DNA from: Gloeocapsa sp. UFS-A4-WI-NPMV-4B04
Lineage (GTDB): Bacteria; Cyanobacteriota; Cyanobacteriia; Cyanobacteriales; Chroococcidiopsidaceae
Direction of reading: 5' to 3'
NCBI GenBank assembly: GCA_019359535.1
Contig: JAHHHE010000005.1
Coordinates: 1-63,887 of the forward strand
DNA: 63,887 nucleotides
Shown one piece after another: positions 63,087 to 63,887 of this stretch (positions are counted from its first letter, which is position 1; every line of letters begins with the position of its first letter). Both the position numbers and the translations under genes were made by a program. Under the pieces are notes generated by a model. The model had not been told where the DNA came from. It was given only the letters and a program-made list of their open reading frames with translations, and did no database searches.

Positions 63087-63620
63087 ATGTTTAAATTCTT
63101 TCATTTAAGTGCTGCCTTAGCTGCTATTCTTAGCAGCCAAATTCCTACCAATTTGCTAGCAACGCAGCAAGACGCTGTTAATCATTCGCTCCAAAAAAAT
63201 ACTTTAATGTCAGTAGTGAATGAAACATCAAATGCTTATCCTGCGTTTACTAATGCCGAAAATTCAATACTTACTGCTGCTCCTAACAATACTCCAGAGT
63301 TTACAGATAAACTAGGCTCGACGGGAACTATGTTAGCTATAGCGGCAATAGGTGGCGGTGCTGTAGGACTCATTTTGAACGCAAAAAAAACTAAAATCAA
63401 AACAAGTTCAACACTCAGCCCTAAAAGCCCAGAAAACACCGTCCGCATTGATCAAGCTAGCCGTAAACTTCAGAAGGAACTTTTAAGACTTTTACACGAC
63501 GATCGCAATACAGCAAACCGATTGCTATCTCAAGTTAAGATCAACAATCCTAACAAGTCAATTAATTGGTGCATTGAAAAAGTAATTTATGATTTAGAAC
63601 GCGATCGCGGCGCTTATTAA
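63087..63620 (+). CDS. Membrane-anchored conserved cyanobacterial protein
   Basis: The 177-aa protein has a signal-like start (FFHLSAALAAILSSQIPTNL) and one membrane segment (GTMLAIAAIGGGAVGLIL, about 80-98). A basic linker follows. The last 55 residues, LQKELLRLLHDDRNTANRLL and then INWCIEKVIYDLERDRGAY, form a helical domain that recurs at the C-terminus of many cyanobacterial proteins. I know no function. It is 157 bp after the protease and is probably separate. Confidence 0.75.
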   Translation: MFKFFHLSAALAAILSSQIPTNLLATQQDAVNHSLQKNTLMSVVNETSNAYPAFTNAENSILTAAPNNTPEFTDKLGSTGTMLAIAAIGGGAVGLILNAKKTKIKTSSTLSPKSPENTVRIDQASRKLQKELLRLLHDDRNTANRLLSQVKINNPNKSINWCIEKVIYDLERDRGAY

Positions 63621-63682
63621 AAGATGTTTAGATAGTCTACGATACGGGTCTAAACGCACGCAGGCTACACCAATGACTATCA

Positions 63683-63790
63683 CTAATCTTTCAGGTTTGT
63701 TTCAAACAATTCGAGGACTTGTTGCCAAGCATCGAACGCAGCTTCAAAGTTAAAACTTGGGTGCCTGACTGCCTGACACATCTCAGTAAA
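63683..63790 (-). pseudogene. C-terminal fragment resembling an alpha/beta hydrolase
   Basis: Read on the minus strand the sequence gives TEMCQAVRHPSFNFEAAFDA and then WQQVLELFETNLKD before TAG at 63683-63685. The HPSF.FEAA.DAWQ..L..F pattern recalls the end of dienelactone-hydrolase-like enzymes. A stop at 63791-63793 limits it. It is only a fragment near the window edge, so both identity and extent are uncertain. Confidence 0.35.
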
Positions 63791-63887
63791 TCAAAGGCAG
63801 TCAAGGCTTACAGGTTAAGGAACGAATTCGAGTAAACCAAATCTGGTCATAGAAATCTCGCTCGGCGCGATTCGAGGCAAAACAGGG

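Overview
The window looks like chromosomal DNA of a cyanobacterium. The octamer GCGATCGC (HIP1) recurs inside and between genes, many small proteins are of cyanobacterial-conserved type, and most recognisable enzymes (a DUF1802 protein, an NrtR-regulated NAD salvage set, an HtrA/Hho-type protease, a Wzc-like kinase with a long EPS cluster) are typical of filamentous or large-genome coccoid cyanobacteria. I cannot name the genus from sequence alone.

Layout. 0.1-2.2 kb: two secreted proteins whose predicted mature forms both begin with His-Glu, then a ferric-reductase-like membrane protein. 2.4-3.0 kb: a decayed IS200/IS605 tnpB remnant. 3.0-6.3 kb: gamma-glutamyltransferase, a small conserved protein, a DUF1802 protein and a 49-aa gene. 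6.7-12.1 kb: an NAD block with nicotinate phosphoribosyltransferase (pncB), nicotinate-nucleotide adenylyltransferase (nadD), the Nudix-type regulator NrtR, a PchB-like chorismate-mutase-fold lyase and glutamine-dependent NAD synthetase (nadE). 11.9-13.2 kb: a partial duplication of the nadE 3' end around about 750 bp of decayed sequence. 13.4-14.8 kb: an apparently intact tnpB element. 15.1-21.1 kb: an orphan ABC ATPase, a TPR protein, a membrane protein, a small conserved protein and an RppA/RppB-type two-component pair.

21.5-56.1 kb is one long minus-strand extracellular-polysaccharide locus. Read in its transcription direction it starts with Wzm/Wzt (ABC export). It continues with a nucleotide-sugar module: an acetyltransferase, a Gfo/Idh/MocA oxidoreductase, two DegT-type aminotransferases, a second acyltransferase and an epimerase. 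After a large secreted DUF4082/Big/dimethylformamidase-like protein comes a run of GT4 and GT2 glycosyltransferases, an O-antigen-ligase/polymerase-like membrane protein, a frameshifted methyltransferase, a secreted glycoside-hydrolase-like protein, a WcaF-like acetyltransferase, a last GT4 enzyme and a Wzc-type tyrosine autokinase. Together these would make nucleotide sugars, assemble and decorate a repeat unit, export it, and control chain length by phosphorylation.

56.4-60.4 kb is a gene-poor zone with repeats, an IS1 remnant, a dead copy of the rppB 3' end and an interrupted unknown gene. 60.4-63.6 kb holds an M28 peptidase lipoprotein, an HtrA/Deg protease and a conserved membrane-anchored protein.

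The window carries several partial gene copies next to or far from intact parents (nadE, the Wzc kinase, a DegT aminotransferase, rppB), plus remnants of IS200/605, IS701 and IS1, so it has been repeatedly rearranged. The observations I rate highest are the PchB-like lyase inside the NAD genes, the candidate new glycoside hydrolase, the exactly in-frame 262-residue duplication in the DUF4082/DMFase-like protein, the 4-bp duplication that breaks a methyltransferase at its SAM-binding motif, and a hairpin cluster in the 57-kb gene desert. No tRNA, rRNA or CRISPR array was seen.
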